Shown one piece after another: positions 8,289-17,573 of a stretch of 64,000 nucleotides of DNA (position 1 is its first letter; every line of letters begins with the position of its first letter). The notes beneath the pieces are model-generated. The model did not search any database, had not been told where the DNA came from, and saw nothing but the letters and a program-made list of their open reading frames with translations. A program made the position numbers and the translations under genes. This stretch comes from Streptomyces ortus (GTDB lineage: Bacteria; Actinomycetota; Actinomycetes; Streptomycetales; Streptomycetaceae), in assembly GCF_026341275.1 (NCBI RefSeq), contig NZ_JAIFZO010000002.1, positions 3,263,264 through 3,327,263 on the forward strand, read 5' to 3'.

Positions 8289-9800
8289 GTGACTGTCACG
8301 AATGACCTGGTGTCGTACGAGGACGCGCTGGCGTCGTACGACCCCGTCATGGGCCTTGAGGTCCATGTCGAACTGGGCACCAAGACCAAGATGTTCTGCG
8401 GCTGTTCCACCGAGCTGGGCGCCGAGCCCAACTCGCAGACCTGCCCGACCTGTCTGGGCATGCCCGGCGCGCTGCCGGTCGTCAACGCGATCGGCGTCGA
8501 GTCCGCGATCAAGATCGGCCTCGCGCTGCACTGCGAGATCGCCGAGTGGTGCCGTTTCGCCCGGAAGAACTACTTCTATCCGGACATGCCGAAGAACTTC
8601 CAGACCTCCCAGTACGACGAGCCGATCGCCTTCAACGGCTACCTCGACGTACAGCTGGACGACGGCGAGGTCTTCCGCGTGGAGATCGAGCGCGCCCACA
8701 TGGAGGAGGACACCGGCAAGTCGCTGCACGTCGGCGGCGCGACGGGCCGTATCCACGGCGCCTCGCACTCGCTGCTCGACTACAACCGCGCCGGCATCCC
8801 GCTCATCGAGATCGTCACCAAGCCGATCGAGGGCGCGGGCGAGCGTGCCCCCGAGGTCGCCAAGGCGTACGTCGCCGAGCTGCGCGAGCTCATCAAGGCG
8901 CTCGGGGTCTCCGAGGCCCGGATGGAGCAGGGCCAGATGCGCTGCGACGTCAACCTGTCGCTGCGTCCGCACGGCCGGGAGAAGTTCGGTACGCGCAGCG
9001 AGACGAAGAACGTCAACTCGCTGCGTTCCGTGGAGCGTGCGGCCCGGTTCGAGATCCAGCGGCACGCCGCCGTGCTCGACGGCGGCGGCACGATCATCCA
9101 GGAGACCCGCCACTTCCACGAGGACACCGGGTCGACGACCTCGGGGCGCGTGAAGGAGGAGGCCGAGGACTACCGGTACTTCCCGGAGCCCGACCTCGTG
9201 CCGGTCGCGCCGTCCCGCGAGTGGGTCGAGGAACTGCGCGCGGGGCTGCCCGAGCAGCCGCTGGCCCGCCGCAACCGGCTGCGCGAGGAGTGGGGCGTCA
9301 ACGCCCACGACATGCAGTCGATGCTCAACGCCGGGGCCATCGACCTCATCGTCGCCACGATCGCGGCGGGCGCCGACGCGGCCTCCGCGCGCAAGTGGTG
9401 GATGGGTGAGCTGGCGCGCGCCGCCAACGAGTCCGGGGTGTCCCTGGACGCCCTGGCCATCACGCCCGAGCAGGTCGCCCGGGTGGCCGCGCTGGTCGCC
9501 GAGGGTTCGCTCAACGACAAGCTGGCCCGTCAGGTCATCGACGGGGTCGTCAAGGGTGAGGGCACGCCGGACGAGGTCGTCGAGAAGCGCGGTCTGAAGG
9601 TCGTCTCGGACGAGGGTGCGCTGACGGCCGCGGTCGACGAGGCCATCGCCGGGAACCCCGGGGTCGCGGAGAAGATCCGTGGGGGCAAGGTGGCGGCGGT
9701 CGGCGCTCTCGTGGGGGCCGTCATGAAGGCCACGCGGGGACAGGCGGACGCCGCGCGGGTCAAGGAACTGATCCTTGAGAAGCTGGGTGTCGAGGGCTAG
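8289..9800 (+). CDS. gatB: Asp/Glu-tRNA amidotransferase subunit B
   Basis: GatB binds and activates the mischarged tRNA as the partner of GatA and GatC. The 503-residue product carries the family signature MGLEVHVELGTKTKMFC, zinc-type cysteines (CGC and CPTC), the DMPKNFQTSQYDEPI region and a C-terminal GatB/YqeY helical domain. The GTG start follows GAGGGGAAAG. A strong hairpin lies 20 nt after the stop. Confidence 0.97.
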   Translation: MTVTNDLVSYEDALASYDPVMGLEVHVELGTKTKMFCGCSTELGAEPNSQTCPTCLGMPGALPVVNAIGVESAIKIGLALHCEIAEWCRFARKNYFYPDMPKNFQTSQYDEPIAFNGYLDVQLDDGEVFRVEIERAHMEEDTGKSLHVGGATGRIHGASHSLLDYNRAGIPLIEIVTKPIEGAGERAPEVAKAYVAELRELIKALGVSEARMEQGQMRCDVNLSLRPHGREKFGTRSETKNVNSLRSVERAARFEIQRHAAVLDGGGTIIQETRHFHEDTGSTTSGRVKEEAEDYRYFPEPDLVPVAPSREWVEELRAGLPEQPLARRNRLREEWGVNAHDMQSMLNAGAIDLIVATIAAGADAASARKWWMGELARAANESGVSLDALAITPEQVARVAALVAEGSLNDKLARQVIDGVVKGEGTPDEVVEKRGLKVVSDEGALTAAVDEAIAGNPGVAEKIRGGKVAAVGALVGAVMKATRGQADAARVKELILEKLGVEG

Positions 9801-9822
9801 TCCTCGACTGGGGCTTGCTTGT

Positions 9823-9861
9823 GCGGAGGGGCGTTGCACCTGGGGTGCGGCGTCCCTCCGC
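9823..9861 (+). terminator. Hairpin terminator after gatB
   Basis: Two 18-nt arms pair with one mismatch and two G-U pairs around a 3-nt loop. The arms begin GCGGAGGG and end CCCTCCGC. No long T run follows, as is usual in Streptomyces. Confidence 0.7.
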
Positions 9862-9986
9862 CGTTTCCTGCCGCAGATGCCCGTCCGGGGCGACAGAGTC
9901 CCGTGGAATGTCGTGTGAACTGTCTCGCACTCGTGTGAGTAAGGCCATGAACGGGGCCGACGATCTCTTTGGGCTGGAAGAGTGAC

Positions 9987-10005
9987 AACGCATCGGTCAT
10001 GCGTT
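9987..10005 (+). promoter_or_regulatory. Inverted repeat AACGCAT-N5-ATGCGTT upstream of the MMPL gene
   Basis: Two perfect 7-bp half sites separated by 5 bp lie about 53 bp before the transporter start. The spacing fits a dimeric regulator. No regulator gene is adjacent. Confidence 0.45.
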
Positions 10006-10057
10006 CTTTGCGGGCAGTTCCCGATAAAGATCCACAAATCCCCCAGGGAGCTCGTCC

Positions 10058-12334
10058 GTGGCAGCCCTCGCACGCTGGTGTGTGCAGCACCGTCTCGTCG
10101 TCCTACTGCTCTGGCTCACCGCCCTCGGCGGAACCGCCGCCGCCGCACTCGTCGCCGGATCCGCGTACTCGAACGACTACCAGGTGCCGGGCACCGAGTC
10201 GGGCCGGGCCGCCGAACTGCTCCAGGAGAACTTCCCCGGGCTCGGCGGCGACGGCGACACCGTCGTGTGGCACTCCACCCCGGACACGGTCCGCGCGGCC
10301 GACGTCGAACAGACCATGACCCGCACCCTCGACCGGATCGCCGCCCTGCCGGGGGTGAGCACGGTCCTCAGCCCCTACGAGGGCGCCGGCGCCGGGCAGA
10401 TCAGCGGCGACGGGCGTACCGCCTACGCCACGGTGACCTTCGACGAACCGGCCGAGGACATCGACCGGGGCGAGGCCGCGGCCGTCGTCGCCGCCGCGCA
10501 GGCCGCCCGGGCCGACGGGCTCCAGGTCGAGCTGGGCGGCCAGGCCGTCGCCCTCACCGAGTCCTCCGGCGGACACCTCGCCGAGATCGTCGGCGTGGCC
10601 GTCGCCGCCGTGGTCCTCTTCCTAGCCTTCGGTTCCCTCGCCGCCTCGGCCCTGCCCATCGCCACGGCGCTGGTGGGCGTCGGCACCGCGTACGCGGGAA
10701 TCGTGCTGCTCGGACACCTGATGACGGTCGCCGACTTCGCGCCCATGCTCGGTCTGCTGATCGGCCTCGGTGTCGGCATCGACTACGCGCTGTTCATCGT
10801 GACCAGGCACCGCCGCGGTCTCAAGCGCGGCCTCCCGGTCGAGGAGGCCGCCCGTGAGGCGGTGGCCACCACCGGGCGCGCGGTCGTCTTCGCGGGCGCC
10901 ACCGTCTGCGTCGCCCTGCTGGGCATGCTCATCCTGCGGCTCGGCTTCCTGAACGGCGTCGCGATCGCCGCCTCGCTCACCGTGGTCCTCACGGTCGCGG
11001 CCTCCGTCACCCTGCTGCCCGCGCTGCTCTCCTTCATCGGCACGCGCGCGCTCAGCCGCCGCGAACGCCGACGGCTGGCCGAGCACGGGCCACAGCCGGA
11101 GGTTCCCGCCGGGCTCGCCGCCCGCTGGTCCGCCTTCGTCGAACGGCACCCCAAGCTCCTCGGCGGGGCCGCCCTCGCCGCCATGGCGCTGCTCGCGCTG
11201 CCGATGTTCTCCCTGCACCTGGGCACCTCCGACCAGGGCAACAACCCGGAGACGGCCACCACGCGACAGGCGTACGACCTGATCTCGAAGGGCTTCGGGC
11301 CGGGTATGAACGGGCCGCTGATCCTCGTCACACCGGTCGTCGGCGCCCAGGACCGGCTCGCCCTCGACAACCTCGACGCCACACTGCGGCAGACCGAGGG
11401 CGTCCGGGACGTGACCCCGGTGACGTACGACGGCGACGGGGACACCGCCCACCTCGTCGTCGTACCGGAGTCCTCACCGCAGTCCCGGCAGACCAGCGAA
11501 CTCGTCGACCGGCTGCGTACCGACGTGCTGCCGCGGGCCGAGGCCGGTACCACCCTCGATCTCCGGGTCGGCGGTATCACCGCCGGATACGACGACTTCG
11601 CGGACGTCATCGTCGGGAAGCTGCCCCTCTTCGTGGGCGTGGTGATCGGCCTCGGCTGCCTCCTGCTGCTGTTCGCCTTCCGGTCCGTCGGCATCCCCCT
11701 GAAGGCCGCCGCGATGAACGTCGCCGCCGTCGCCGCCTCCTTCGGAGTCGTCGTGGCGATCTTCCAGTGGGGCTGGGGCAGCGAACTTCTCGGCCTCGGC
11801 CGGGCCGGCCCGGTCGAACCCTTCCTGCCCGTGATCATGGTCGCCGTGCTCTTCGGGCTCTCCATGGACTACCAGGTGTTCCTGGTCGGCAGGATGTACG
11901 AGGAGTGGCTGGAGACCGGCGACAACCGCCGGGCCGTGCGCGTGGGCCTCGCGGAGACCGGCCGGGTGATCAACTCCGCCGCCGTGATCATGATCTCGGT
12001 CTTCCTGGCCTTCGTGCTCAGCGGCGACCGCGTGATCGCGATGTTCGGCATCGGGCTGGCCGCCGCCGTCGCCCTCGACGCGTTCGTGCTGCGTACGCTC
12101 CTGGTGCCCGCCCTCATGCACCTGCTCGGCGGCGCCAACTGGTGGCTGCCCGGCTGGCTCGACCGGCGCCTGCCGCGGCTCAGTATCGAGCCGCCGGAAA
12201 TCCGTACCGCCGCTCCGGACCGCCGTGCGACGATCCCGGGGGCGCGCGGCGACGCGCCCGTGGACGCGGCGGACGCACCCGTGGCGGTACTCGTGAAGGA
12301 GCGGCAGCAGGATGTACGCGATATCCCTGGGTGA
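10058..12334 (+). CDS. MMPL/RND family membrane transporter
   Basis: The 758-residue protein has the two-fold RND design: a first helix (residues 8-28), a large external loop, five more helices ending near 320, then the same pattern repeated. Typical MMPL motifs are GLGVGIDYALFIVTRHR in the first half and FGLSMDYQVFLVGRMYEE in the second, where Asp-Tyr lies in the proton pathway. Such proteins export lipids or small molecules using the proton gradient; the substrate here is unknown. The GTG start follows CCCAGGGAG. The last 23 nt overlap the acetyltransferase gene, which suggests co-translation. Confidence 0.9.
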   Translation: MAALARWCVQHRLVVLLLWLTALGGTAAAALVAGSAYSNDYQVPGTESGRAAELLQENFPGLGGDGDTVVWHSTPDTVRAADVEQTMTRTLDRIAALPGVSTVLSPYEGAGAGQISGDGRTAYATVTFDEPAEDIDRGEAAAVVAAAQAARADGLQVELGGQAVALTESSGGHLAEIVGVAVAAVVLFLAFGSLAASALPIATALVGVGTAYAGIVLLGHLMTVADFAPMLGLLIGLGVGIDYALFIVTRHRRGLKRGLPVEEAAREAVATTGRAVVFAGATVCVALLGMLILRLGFLNGVAIAASLTVVLTVAASVTLLPALLSFIGTRALSRRERRRLAEHGPQPEVPAGLAARWSAFVERHPKLLGGAALAAMALLALPMFSLHLGTSDQGNNPETATTRQAYDLISKGFGPGMNGPLILVTPVVGAQDRLALDNLDATLRQTEGVRDVTPVTYDGDGDTAHLVVVPESSPQSRQTSELVDRLRTDVLPRAEAGTTLDLRVGGITAGYDDFADVIVGKLPLFVGVVIGLGCLLLLFAFRSVGIPLKAAAMNVAAVAASFGVVVAIFQWGWGSELLGLGRAGPVEPFLPVIMVAVLFGLSMDYQVFLVGRMYEEWLETGDNRRAVRVGLAETGRVINSAAVIMISVFLAFVLSGDRVIAMFGIGLAAAVALDAFVLRTLLVPALMHLLGGANWWLPGWLDRRLPRLSIEPPEIRTAAPDRRATIPGARGDAPVDAADAPVAVLVKERQQDVRDIPG

Positions 12335-12902
12335 CGACGGTGCCGAACTGCGGCCTCTTGAGCCGTGGCACGCGGACGAGTTCCTGGCTCATCTCGACCG
12401 CGGACGCGAGTTCGTCCAGCAGTACATCTCCTTCGGGTCGCGTGTCACCGACGCCGGCTCCGCGCGCGAGCTGCTCCAGTCGTTCGCCGACAAGAAGGCC
12501 GCCGACACGGGCAGCCTGCACGGGATATGGCTGGAGGGCCTGCTCGTCGGCGGTGTGCTCTTCCGTGTCTTCGACGCCGAGCACGGGGTCTGCGAGGTCG
12601 GCTGCTGGCTGGAGCCCGCGGTGTCGGGCCGCGGTCTGGTCACGCGCGCGATCCGCGTCCTCATCGACTGGGCGGTCGACGCACGCGGCATCCACCGTGT
12701 GGAGTGGCATGCGGCCGTCGCCAACGAGCCCAGCCTGAACGTGGCCCGTCGGCTCGGCATGAGCCGCGAGGGCGTCCTGCGCGAGAACTGGCCCCACCGG
12801 GGCGTACGACAGGACACGGAGGTGTGGTCGGTCCTCGCGGGGGAGTGGCGGGCCGCCCGCCGGGCCGCCGCCGGACAAGGGGATCTGCCGGCCCGTGCGT
12901 GA
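12312..12902 (+). CDS. GNAT family N-acetyltransferase (RimJ/RimL-like)
   Basis: The 196-residue protein fits the acetyl-CoA-dependent RimJ/RimL group, which acetylates protein N-termini or small amines. The fold is visible in LRPLEPWHADEF at the N-terminus, VGCWLEPAVSGRGLVTRAIRVL as the acetyl-CoA loop, and VARRLGMSREGVLRE at the end. The ATG follows AAGGAG by 9 nt, inside the end of the transporter gene. The substrate cannot be read from the sequence. Confidence 0.88.
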   Translation: MYAISLGDDGAELRPLEPWHADEFLAHLDRGREFVQQYISFGSRVTDAGSARELLQSFADKKAADTGSLHGIWLEGLLVGGVLFRVFDAEHGVCEVGCWLEPAVSGRGLVTRAIRVLIDWAVDARGIHRVEWHAAVANEPSLNVARRLGMSREGVLRENWPHRGVRQDTEVWSVLAGEWRAARRAAAGQGDLPARA

Positions 12903-12941
12903 GGATCCTGGGATCTTTAAGAAATTCTCAGACAGCGTCCG

Positions 12942-12947
12942 TACGGT
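12942..12947 (+). promoter_or_regulatory. Candidate -10 hexamer TACGGT, leaderless start
   Basis: TACGGT ends 7 nt before the ATG of the acidic membrane protein gene. The only purine-rich stretch (GGAG) is one base from the ATG and too close to act as a ribosome site. Confidence 0.4.
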
Positions 12948-12954
12948 GCGGAGC

Positions 12955-13581
12955 ATGGGAACCAAGACAGAGAACGAGGCCGGGATCGAGACCGGCACCG
13001 AGGCACAGCGCGAGGACGAGGCCGTGAAGCTCGGCAAGGGCGATGAGACGGGCGAGGCCAACAGCGAGGAGAAGGGCACGGCCGGCGAGGTCGGAGAGGT
13101 CGAGAACTCCGAGGACTCCGAGGCGGCCGACGGCGACCTGGAGCAGGACGAACAGGACGTCGTGGCGGCGCGAAGCGGTTCCGGGGTCGGCATGGGCGCC
13201 GCCGCGGTCGTCTCCGCGGGACTGGGCATCGTCTCGCTGACCGGCAGCTGGGTCGGCACGATCGCGCAGGCGCGCGACTCGCTGTACGGCCAGCTGGAGA
13301 CCGCGCAGGGCTCGCCCGTCGCCACCCAGATCAAGCAGGTGTACGCCGACTCCTGGAACGCCAACGCCCTGGTCGCCGGCTTCTTCGCGCTGGCCGCGCT
13401 GATCGTCGGCGTCGTGGTGCTGGTGCGGCCGGCGTTCGGCAACCCGGACCGGATCCCCGCCCAGTCCCCGTGGGTCAAGTCCGTCGCCTGGGCGGGTGTC
13501 TCGCTCGGCGTCATCGGCCTGCTGCTGGCCGCGCTCAAGTACTCCGACGTCCTGCTCGGCATGCCGACGACCACCGGCTGA
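12955..13581 (+). CDS. Acidic-headed three-helix membrane protein, unknown function
   Basis: The first 75 residues are strongly acidic (repeated Glu, Asp, Gly, Thr with few hydrophobic residues). Three hydrophobic helices follow, around 82-102, 138-158 and 175-195, with a short Gly/Thr tail. I do not recognise a family. The start is uncertain: an in-frame GTG lies 60 nt upstream. I prefer the ATG because the TACGGT hexamer would place transcription there. Confidence 0.7.
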   Translation: MGTKTENEAGIETGTEAQREDEAVKLGKGDETGEANSEEKGTAGEVGEVENSEDSEAADGDLEQDEQDVVAARSGSGVGMGAAAVVSAGLGIVSLTGSWVGTIAQARDSLYGQLETAQGSPVATQIKQVYADSWNANALVAGFFALAALIVGVVVLVRPAFGNPDRIPAQSPWVKSVAWAGVSLGVIGLLLAALKYSDVLLGMPTTTG

Positions 13582-13625
13582 CCGACCGCACCACTTTGCA
13601 CGTACGCGAGGAACCGCGCGTCCTG

Positions 13626-13674
13626 AGGGGCCTTAGTCCCGCCGTGAGCCACTCACGGCGGGACTAAGGCCCCT
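13626..13674. terminator. Perfect 23-bp hairpin, bidirectional terminator
   Basis: Two perfectly complementary 23-nt arms (starting AGGGGCCTTAGTCCC) flank a CCA loop. It lies 44 nt after the stop of the membrane protein gene. With no mismatch it can form on either strand. Confidence 0.8.
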
Positions 13675-13812
13675 CGCGCGTGCAAGATGCGGAACTCTCC
13701 CGATGTGGCGCACCCCCTGGGAGACGAAGGTGGAGGCATCACGAACGAGCGAAGCCGACGGTGACTCCCCACCGGTCACTCTTCGCCGGTCACTCTTCCC
13801 AAGGGGTACGAG

Positions 13813-14007
13813 ATGTTCGAGTACGAGCTCCAGCAGATCCGGGCCGCGGAAATGATCCGCGCCGCCGACGACTACCGCATGGCCCGCGAGGCCGTCCGCA
13901 CCCGCCGTGCCGCCCGGCACGAGGCCGCGCGGTCCGGTCACCACGACGGCGAGGGGCGGGTGAACGGCCACCGCCCCCGCAGGCCCCGGTTCGCACGCGC
14001 CGCGTGA
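13813..14007 (+). CDS. Small Arg-rich helical protein, unknown function
   Basis: The 64-residue product begins MFEYELQQIRAAEMIRAADD and continues YRMAREAVRTRRAARHEAA, a strongly helical and basic pattern that I recall as a recurrent small hypothetical protein in streptomycetes. The C-terminus is a basic Arg/Pro tail. AAGGGG lies 8 nt before the ATG. Its position just ahead of the LAL regulator gives no clue to function. Confidence 0.75.
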   Translation: MFEYELQQIRAAEMIRAADDYRMAREAVRTRRAARHEAARSGHHDGEGRVNGHRPRRPRFARAA

Positions 14008-14207
14008 ACGCCGGGGCACCGAGGGGCGGCCGCACGGGGGTCGGCCGCCCCGCACGGAACGAAGGGGCGACGACCGCTCACCCGGTCACGGACCCGCCCC
14101 CGGCCGCCGCGGCCGGGCCCGAGGCCACCGGCATGCTCCGGCCGGACGGCCCGGGGGCCGCGGCCCGGCCGCGGATAACCAGTGCCGTCGTGTCCGACCC
14201 CTGTGCG

Positions 14208-17200
14208 ATGCTCGGCGCTGTGGAGACCAGGTCCGTCAGTCCCGTCTTCGTCGGCCGGACCGACGAACTGGACGTACTGAACGACGCGCTCGCCCGCGCC
14301 ACCGCGGGCGAGCCGCAGGCGTTGCTCCTCGGCGGCGAGGCCGGCGTCGGAAAGACCCGGCTCATCGAGGAGTTCGCGGCGGGCGCCTGCCGCGAGGGCG
14401 CCGTCGTGGCCGTCGGCGGCTGCGTCGAGATCGGCGCCGACGGACTGCCCTTCGCCCCCTTCTCCACCGCCCTGCGGGCCCTGAGGCGCCATCTGCCCGA
14501 CGCACTGGCCACCGCGGCGGCGGGCCAGGAGGAGGAACTGGCCCGGCTGCTGCCGGAGTTGGGGGAGACCACCCGCGGACGGCACGACGAGGACGGCATG
14601 GCCCGCCTCTTCGAACTCACCGTCCGCCTCCTGGAACGCGTCGCCGCAGACCGCCCCGTCGTCGTCCTCCTGGAGGACCTGCACTGGGCGGACGCCTCCA
14701 CCCGCCACCTCCTCGCCTACCTCTTCCGGACCCTGCGCAGCGGCCACCTCCTCGTCGTCGCCACCTACCGCGCCGACGACGTCCACCGCCGCCACCCGCT
14801 GCGTCCGCTCCTCGCCGAACTCGACCGGCTGCGCACCGTCCGCCGCATCGAGCTGCGCCGCTTCACCCGCGCCGAGGTCGCCCGCCAGATCGCCGGAATC
14901 TTCGGCTCCGAGCCCGACGCGGCCCAGGTCGACGACATCTTCGCCCGCTCCGACGGCAACGCCTTCTTCGTCGAGGAACTGGCCGTCGCCGCCCATGACG
15001 GCTGTGCCACCGGCCTCACCGACTCCCTGCGCGACCTGCTCCTCGTCCGCGTCGAGAGCCTGCCCGAGAGCTCCCAGCGGGTCGCCAGGATCGTCGCCGA
15101 GGGCGGCTCGACGGTGGAGTACCGGCTGCTCGCGGCCGTGGCACGGCTCTCGGAGGACGACCTCATCGAGGCGCTGCGGGCCGCCGTCGGCGCCAACATC
15201 CTGCTCGCCACACCCGACGGCGACGGCTACCGCTTCCGCCACTCCCTGGTGCGCGAGGCCGTCGGCGACGACCTGCTGCCCGGCGAGCGCTCCCGCCTCA
15301 ACCGCCGTTACGCCGAGGCCCTGGAGGCCGACCCCGCCCTCGTACCGGCGGGGGAGCGCGCCGCCCGGCTGGCCAGCCACTGGTACCACGCGCACGACGC
15401 CGCCAAGGCCCTGCCGGCCGTCCTCGACGCCTCCGTCGCGGCCCGCCGCCGGCACGCCTACTCGGAGCAGGTACGCCTCCTGGAACGGGCGATGGAGCTG
15501 TGGGACACGGCCCCCGAAGCCGTACGCGCCGCCCTGCGCACCGCCGACTACAGCGAGGCCTATCCGCCCCCGCCGCCCGAGGTGCGCGCTGCGGGCGCCG
15601 GCGACCGCGACCCGGCCACCGCCCCGCTGCGGTACCTCGACCTGCTGGCCGAGGCCGCCGTGGCGGGCCGGCTCTGCGGGGAGCGCAAGCGCGCGCTGAA
15701 GACGACCAAGCGAGCCCTGCACCTCCTTGAGGACGAGCGGGACCCGCTGCGCGCCGCCTGGTTCTGGCTCCAGCGCTCCCGCCTCGTCGAGGGGCAGGGC
15801 CTCGGCGACGGCTGGCAGGAACTGGGCACCGCGCAGGACCTCGTACGAGGACTGCCGCCCTCAGAGGTGCACGCGGACGTCCTCGCCCATGTCGCCAACT
15901 GGCTGATGACGCACCGGCCGGGCCCGGACGCCCTCCAGGCCGCCGAACGCGCCGTGCAGTACGCCCGCATGGTCGGCGCCCGCGACATCGAGCTGAACGC
16001 CCGCCTCACCCTGGGCGGACTCCTGGTCGAGTCCGGCGACATCGGCGCCGGACTGGCCGAGGTGCACGAGGTCAAGGAACGGGCCACGGAACTCGGCGCC
16101 GCCTATGTGCTGGGCCGCGCCCATGTGAACTTGCCCTCCCATCTGGAGGGCGTCGGCCGCTCCCAGGAAGCCGTCGGCATCCTGGAGGAAGGCGTCCTGC
16201 TCACCCGCAGATACGGACTCCTGGACACCGAGGCCTGGATCTGGGGCAACCTCGGCGAGTCCCTCTTCTCGCTCGGCCGCTGGCCCGAGGCCGCCGAGGC
16301 CGGATACCACTCGGAGCGTGTCGGCCAGAGCGCCAAACCCCGGGGTTTTCGCACCATGCTCCACGCCCGCCTAGAACTGGCCAGGGGCGACCTGCCCACC
16401 GCCCGCGCCCGACTGGCCGAGGCCCGCGGCCACTTCGGCACCCACGACGCCGTGCCCCAGAACGCGCTGCCGCTGACCACCCTCGCGATCGGCATCGCCG
16501 CGGGCGAGGGCCGTCTCCTCGACGCCCGCACGGAACTGGCCGAGGCACTGCGTCCCGGCTTCCCGCCGGGCACCCAGCGCTACGGCTGGCCCCTGCTGCT
16601 CGCCGCGGCGACCGCGGAGGCCGACGCCCGCGGACTGCCCGCCGCCGAACCGGGCCGCGCCGCAGTCGTCGAGCGCCTGCGCACGACCGCCAAGTCCCTC
16701 ACCACGAACGTGCCCGTATGGCAGGCGTACGAGCTCTGGGTGCGCGTCGAACTGCTGCGCGCCGAGGGCCGGGACACCCCGGACGACTGGGCCGCGGTCG
16801 TCGCGGCCTTCGAACCGCTGGAGCGCCCGTACGACCTGGCCCGTGTCCGCCACCGGCTCGCGGAGGCCCTGCTGGGCTCCGGCGGCACGGAGGACGAGCG
16901 GGGCCGCGCCACCGAGCTGCTGCGGCTGGTCCGGGCCCTCGCGGACCACCTCGGCGCACGGCCGCTCACCGACGCCGTCGCCCTGCTCGCACAGCGGGCC
17001 CGCCTCACCCTCGCCCCGCCTTCCGGCCGGACCCCCGTCGCCGTCGACCCGGCCGAGGCGCTGGGCCTGACCAGCCGCGAGCGTGACGTCCTGCGACTGG
17101 TGGCCGTCGGCCGCACCAACCGCCAGATCGCCGGGGAGCTCTTCATCTCCCCGAAGACGGCCAGCGTCCACGTCTCGAACATCCTGGCCAAGCTCGGCGT

Positions 17201-17294
17201 CTCCGGCCGCGGCGAGGCGGCGGCCGTCGCGCACCGGATGCGGCTGTTCCCGCCGGAGACGGCCGCCGCCGGCCCGGCCGGGCGGGCCCGCTGA
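14208..17294 (+). CDS. Large ATP-binding LuxR-family (LAL) transcriptional regulator
   Basis: The 1028-residue protein starts with an AAA-type ATPase domain: Walker A GGEAGVGKTRL near residue 44 and Walker B VVVLLEDLHWAD near 155. A long TPR-like helical middle follows, and the C-terminus is a LuxR helix-turn-helix (LTSRERDVLRLVAVGRTNRQ to ILAKLGVSGR, about residues 955-1010). These are STAND-type activators that respond to unknown ligands. The reading frame is open well upstream, so the start is uncertain; ATG at 14208 sits just before the conserved SPVFVGRTDEL, and GTG at 14220 is an alternative. No metabolic cluster is adjacent that would name a target. Confidence 0.88.
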   Translation: MLGAVETRSVSPVFVGRTDELDVLNDALARATAGEPQALLLGGEAGVGKTRLIEEFAAGACREGAVVAVGGCVEIGADGLPFAPFSTALRALRRHLPDALATAAAGQEEELARLLPELGETTRGRHDEDGMARLFELTVRLLERVAADRPVVVLLEDLHWADASTRHLLAYLFRTLRSGHLLVVATYRADDVHRRHPLRPLLAELDRLRTVRRIELRRFTRAEVARQIAGIFGSEPDAAQVDDIFARSDGNAFFVEELAVAAHDGCATGLTDSLRDLLLVRVESLPESSQRVARIVAEGGSTVEYRLLAAVARLSEDDLIEALRAAVGANILLATPDGDGYRFRHSLVREAVGDDLLPGERSRLNRRYAEALEADPALVPAGERAARLASHWYHAHDAAKALPAVLDASVAARRRHAYSEQVRLLERAMELWDTAPEAVRAALRTADYSEAYPPPPPEVRAAGAGDRDPATAPLRYLDLLAEAAVAGRLCGERKRALKTTKRALHLLEDERDPLRAAWFWLQRSRLVEGQGLGDGWQELGTAQDLVRGLPPSEVHADVLAHVANWLMTHRPGPDALQAAERAVQYARMVGARDIELNARLTLGGLLVESGDIGAGLAEVHEVKERATELGAAYVLGRAHVNLPSHLEGVGRSQEAVGILEEGVLLTRRYGLLDTEAWIWGNLGESLFSLGRWPEAAEAGYHSERVGQSAKPRGFRTMLHARLELARGDLPTARARLAEARGHFGTHDAVPQNALPLTTLAIGIAAGEGRLLDARTELAEALRPGFPPGTQRYGWPLLLAAATAEADARGLPAAEPGRAAVVERLRTTAKSLTTNVPVWQAYELWVRVELLRAEGRDTPDDWAAVVAAFEPLERPYDLARVRHRLAEALLGSGGTEDERGRATELLRLVRALADHLGARPLTDAVALLAQRARLTLAPPSGRTPVAVDPAEALGLTSRERDVLRLVAVGRTNRQIAGELFISPKTASVHVSNILAKLGVSGRGEAAAVAHRMRLFPPETAAAGPAGRAR

Positions 17295-17347
17295 GTCTCC
17301 CGAGGTGAGGTTTACGCTGGAGGAGACGCCGGGCCGAGGGAGCCGCT

Positions 17348-17548
17348 GTGTTCAACATGATCGAGAACCTCTTCGCACCGGGCCGCAAGCACACCGAGGA
17401 CGAGAACAAGCGGCTCGAACTGACGCGCGTGGACCTGAACGACGGCGACCCCGGACGGGGCCCGATAGACCTGACCTCGGGCAAGGTGGTCGTACGCCCG
17501 CCGACGCAGCCCACGGGGGAGGGGGACGACCCCACGGAGCGCACCTAA
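17348..17548 (+). CDS. Small hypothetical protein (DUF6191-like)
   Basis: The 66-residue protein begins (M)FNMIENLFAPGRKHTEDE and contains RLELTRVDLNDGDPGRGPID. I recall this pattern as the actinobacterial DUF6191 family; function is unknown. The GTG start has GAGGGAG 5 nt upstream; an in-frame ATG lies three codons later. The gene converges on the sugar dehydrogenase gene with a 25-nt gap. Confidence 0.75.
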   Translation: MFNMIENLFAPGRKHTEDENKRLELTRVDLNDGDPGRGPIDLTSGKVVVRPPTQPTGEGDDPTERT

Positions 17549-17573
17549 GGGCTGTCCCCTGGGCCTCGTCCGG

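Noticed and set aside
7674..10073. Minus-strand frame of about 800 codons across gatA-gatB
   Set aside because: It lies opposite two certain genes, and its composition is that of an antisense frame.
14008..14207. LAL regulator starting far upstream (near 13680)
   Set aside because: The frame is open there, but it overlaps the small helical protein gene and a long hairpin, and the residues are Arg/Pro-rich with no family match.
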